Assembly (NCBI GenBank): GCA_029204225.1
Contig: CM055096.1
Location: forward strand, 28,347,995 to 28,411,994
Direction of reading: 5' to 3'
Origin: Diphasiastrum complanatum
Taxonomy: Eukaryota; Streptophyta; Lycopodiopsida; Lycopodiales; Lycopodiaceae
DNA: 64,000 nt
Shown here piece after piece: positions 61,186-64,000 of this stretch; the stretch's first letter is position 1, and every line of letters begins with the position of its first letter. The position numbers and the translations under genes are program-made. The notes beneath the pieces were generated by a model. It saw only the letters and a program-made list of their open reading frames with translations. It did no database searches and was not told the origin of the DNA.

Positions 61186-64000
61186 CTGACAACACACACA
61201 TGATTTGCTTTAATGTCACTTGTATAGATAACCATCTCTGAGTGTTCTCAGTACCTTCTAGTTGTGCTTGCAACAGTACGCAGTGTCAAGGAAGAGAAAG
61301 TAATGCTTCATAAATTTATATATAGCGATTGTTACAGCTGTAAGTATCCCTAACTTTGAGAGCCTTACCACTTAATATATGGCAGCAAGATCATGCATAC
61401 TGAGTGAGATTTACATGAAAAAATTCTAACTCATCTTCAGATCATCGTCTTCTTAGTTTAATAAACTTCAATCAGTACTGTGAATTTCAGGGCATGATGC
61501 ATACCTTCATCCCAAACTTTGGAACTTACCAATTATTAGCTATTGACACAAATATTCCAGATGGCATTCTATACCCAGCAAAAAGCAAGAACTTGAATCG
61601 CATAATTGTTCAGTCACAACATGGATGATGGTTTTCTAAGTGGAGTTCAAAGCACATTGTAACTAAGGGAGTTCCAGAAATGAGTAACCGAGTCAAGGTT
61701 ACTACATGTGCTTTATGAATGGACTTGAAAATCCATTGTATCAAGTATCAATGGAAGATCCATAAATGATTACCCAAGGAAAGGCTACTAGCGCAGCAAC
61801 TCGCACCATCCAAATGCTTCAATGGTCAGAGCATGTATCACAAACTCCATTAACATGACAAAATGACATTGGGCAGTATCCTACTAACAAATTTTCCAAA
61901 TAAGAGCTGCTTTTTTTAGCCCCTTGTTTTAGGTCTAATTTCAATAGGAGGGAAGTTGATCTCTCTCAATAAATCCAAAGAGAGTTTAAGGTGTAGATGG
62001 AGAGAGTAGAAGAAATAGTTGTAACTAGTTTTTGGCATGTTCTTTACTGTATTTTCTAGAAGCAACGATGATCTTTTCCAAGTGCTTATTTCTTGGTGAC
62101 CAGGACATTGCCAAAAAAAATGTGTTTGTTTTTTGCATCCATCAGTGGGTAAGAAAAAGTGGGAGGTAGATAGGACTATTAGCCCATGTGGGTTTCTCCA
62201 TCTCCATTACTTGCTTCCTAAGGATCTCAATTTCCCTTTTGACATCTGCATATGTTTCACTAAGGGTCCTATACTCACCTTGACACTTCATCCTTGGATG
62301 CTTGGCCAAACTAGCCATGAACCAAGAAATGAAATTTCCATTGAGCATGCTTACTAATTCACATTGTCCTTTGAGCTTCTTAACCTATTTCACATAATCC
62401 CTAACAGACTCACAACTCTTGATTTGCACACAACCGAGTTGTAAGAAGGGACCTTTTATAAACTTTGAGGTCCTAAACCTTATGTGTGGTGTCCCTAGCC
62501 AGCTCTCAAGTTTGATCTTCATCAACAATGGTGGCAGATTTGTGAGAAGATCTAGTGCTACAAGGAGAAGGGCTGTGCTGCAAGAGGAGATTATGAAATC
62601 TGCCTCAGATCTCAGGTTGTTGTAGGACAGCAAAGCGTGGAGACAACGTTGTCATGAGCACAACATGGAAGTATCATCGGAGGGAAGTTACAGACTGACC
62701 TAATCGCTGAGCTGGATCAGACCTACAGTATGTCACTGCCTACAGATCACTGGAACCTAATTGTTGCATGCAGGGTATCTAGTCGTTGTCTACCAGATCT
62801 GTTTGCTGATGGTAAAGACCTGACCGTTGCTGGCTAATTGCTAAGCTGGATCATTGCTGACTGATCGCTGGCTGGATTGCTACAATAGCATCAAACCAAT
62901 TTAATGCCTTCTGACCGCTACCTGCAGAATTGTTTACTGGGTGACAAATTGTTGAGAATCAGATTTCAAAGTTAGATGGTGTTGTCCACAGGTCGCTGAA
63001 AAGCAGTATGTTTGTAGATAGGTTGCTGAAGAACAGAACATATCGCTGCTTGATTGCCAATCACTGTTGGAAGTAATTGGTACACATGCAAAGAAGCATG
63101 TACATGGAAGCGAGGCTATGTCTTGTAGTAACAAATCACTGAGGTTTAGACCCTTGATGCATGCTGAAGGATGTCTCAGGAGTCGGGACCAGCAATAAGT
63201 CTAGGAGTTGTTTACAATCAAGATGCAAGGTGGAGAAAGGATCCACAAGAGTGATCATATCAGATTAGTCACTATAGTCTGGTTGCTACTGATCAAGAAC
63301 AGTGCATGAGAACATTGACAGATTGTTGAAGCTACATGTAAGTTGGTTCATGCAGCTGCAAGGCAAAGTGGAAGGGTTAACTCAAGGAAAACTACATGAA
63401 ACAAGAGACAGTGAGGGAGACAGCAGGAGAAGGCAATCAGCGATCAAAAGTGTTACATGCCATTGTATATGTTTGTAATAATCATGTTAGATCAACTTTG
63501 CCACTAGATTTGAGTGGCTCTACCTTAGGAAAGCCTCTATGTTTAGCAAACTATTCCAAAAGATCAATGCATTCGCCACCTCCTCTCATAATTGGAATTC
63601 TATCAAGGGTAGCAGTTCAGCAAGACACGTTATTTCTAGAGCTCATAATCTGTCTAATTTATTAGATTGAGGGACTCAAGGCTGATTGACTCTTCATCTA
63701 AACCTTAAATGCATACAAGATAAATGGGAAGTAGATAGTGCTATCGACCTTGTGGGTTCATCCACCTCCTCCAAAGTGAGATTGGTTGTTCGATCATTTT
63801 CACCTATACTAAACCTAAAAATATTAAATAAAAGGCATAACTAGTCTTATGGATAAGGCTTGAGCCCATAACTACAACAAGACCATATGTCCATCTAAAC
63901 ACACTACCAATATAATTGTAAGGTGACATTGGTATGAACTTGCCAAACATATCAAGAACTCTCTAGAATGCATTTTTACCCCCAAATTACAAGTTCTATA
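61186..64000. other. Intron sequence upstream of exon a
   Basis: Presumed part of the intron before exon a; the preceding paladin-like exon is not found. Two loosely similar segments (about 62153-62205 and 63720-63772, sharing GGTAGATAG/AGTAGATAG and TGTGGGTT) occur. The stretch 62690-62940 has recurring GATCGCTG/GATTGCTG-like strings. No coding region supported. Confidence 0.45.

Noticed and set aside
62142-62348. A 68-codon minus frame with heptad-like residues as a paladin exon
   Set aside because: It does not match the expected N-terminal paladin segment and lacks suitable splice phase; origin unclear.

Overview
The window looks like nuclear DNA of a land plant with a large, repeat-rich genome. 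Plant hallmarks are spliceosomal GT-AG introns, chromodomain Ty3 elements primed by initiator methionine tRNA, Ty1/copia elements, a BED/hAT transposon with 8-bp target duplications, and long CT/GA microsatellites. A seed-free plant such as a fern is plausible, but nothing here proves the clade.

The left part (1-35919) is a nest of retrotransposons. Its substrate is a family of non-LTR elements (LINEs A, B, C', C, D, all on +). Where a 3' end is present it is a short hairpin, an AATAAA-like string and a (CT)n tract rather than poly(A). LINE-A is split by a complete young Ty3 chromovirus (2940-9340, TSD ATGAG, two LTR differences). LINE-B is followed by a gag-protease-only Ty3 relative (10995-13950, -). 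LINE-C is split by a degenerate chromovirus (16913-20376, TSD AAGGT), carries a 298-bp triplication across that junction, and is cut by a second copy of the young chromovirus (21711-26013, -). LINE-D is split by an older, internally deleted third copy (26397-34341, -), which itself contains a Copia element (28448-32990, -, TSD AGGTA).

The right part (about 37257-61185, - strand) is the only cellular gene seen: a plant paladin-like multi-repeat phosphatase-like protein. Fourteen consecutive exons can be joined in frame (3224 nt, about 1074 codons) with canonical splice sites. The N-terminal exons lie beyond the right edge. The last C-terminal exons are not found, so the final intron is over 37 kb long or the gene is broken. 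Its introns hold a Ty3 integrase scrap and an antisense LINE (39870-42966), a LINE ORF1 fragment (44260-45080), and a 5.2-kb hAT transposon (53797-58967, +) with 11-bp terminal inverted repeats and the 8-bp TSD GTAAGAAC. The hAT transposase is almost intact but has an in-frame TGA.

The most unusual signal is the LINE family's 3' end: a hairpin with compensatory stem changes followed by CT repeats, and other LINE fragments starting at the very base where the CT tract ends. This suggests 3'-hairpin recognition plus CT-repeat tails and/or insertion into CT microsatellites. I saw no tRNA, rRNA, CRISPR or prokaryotic feature.
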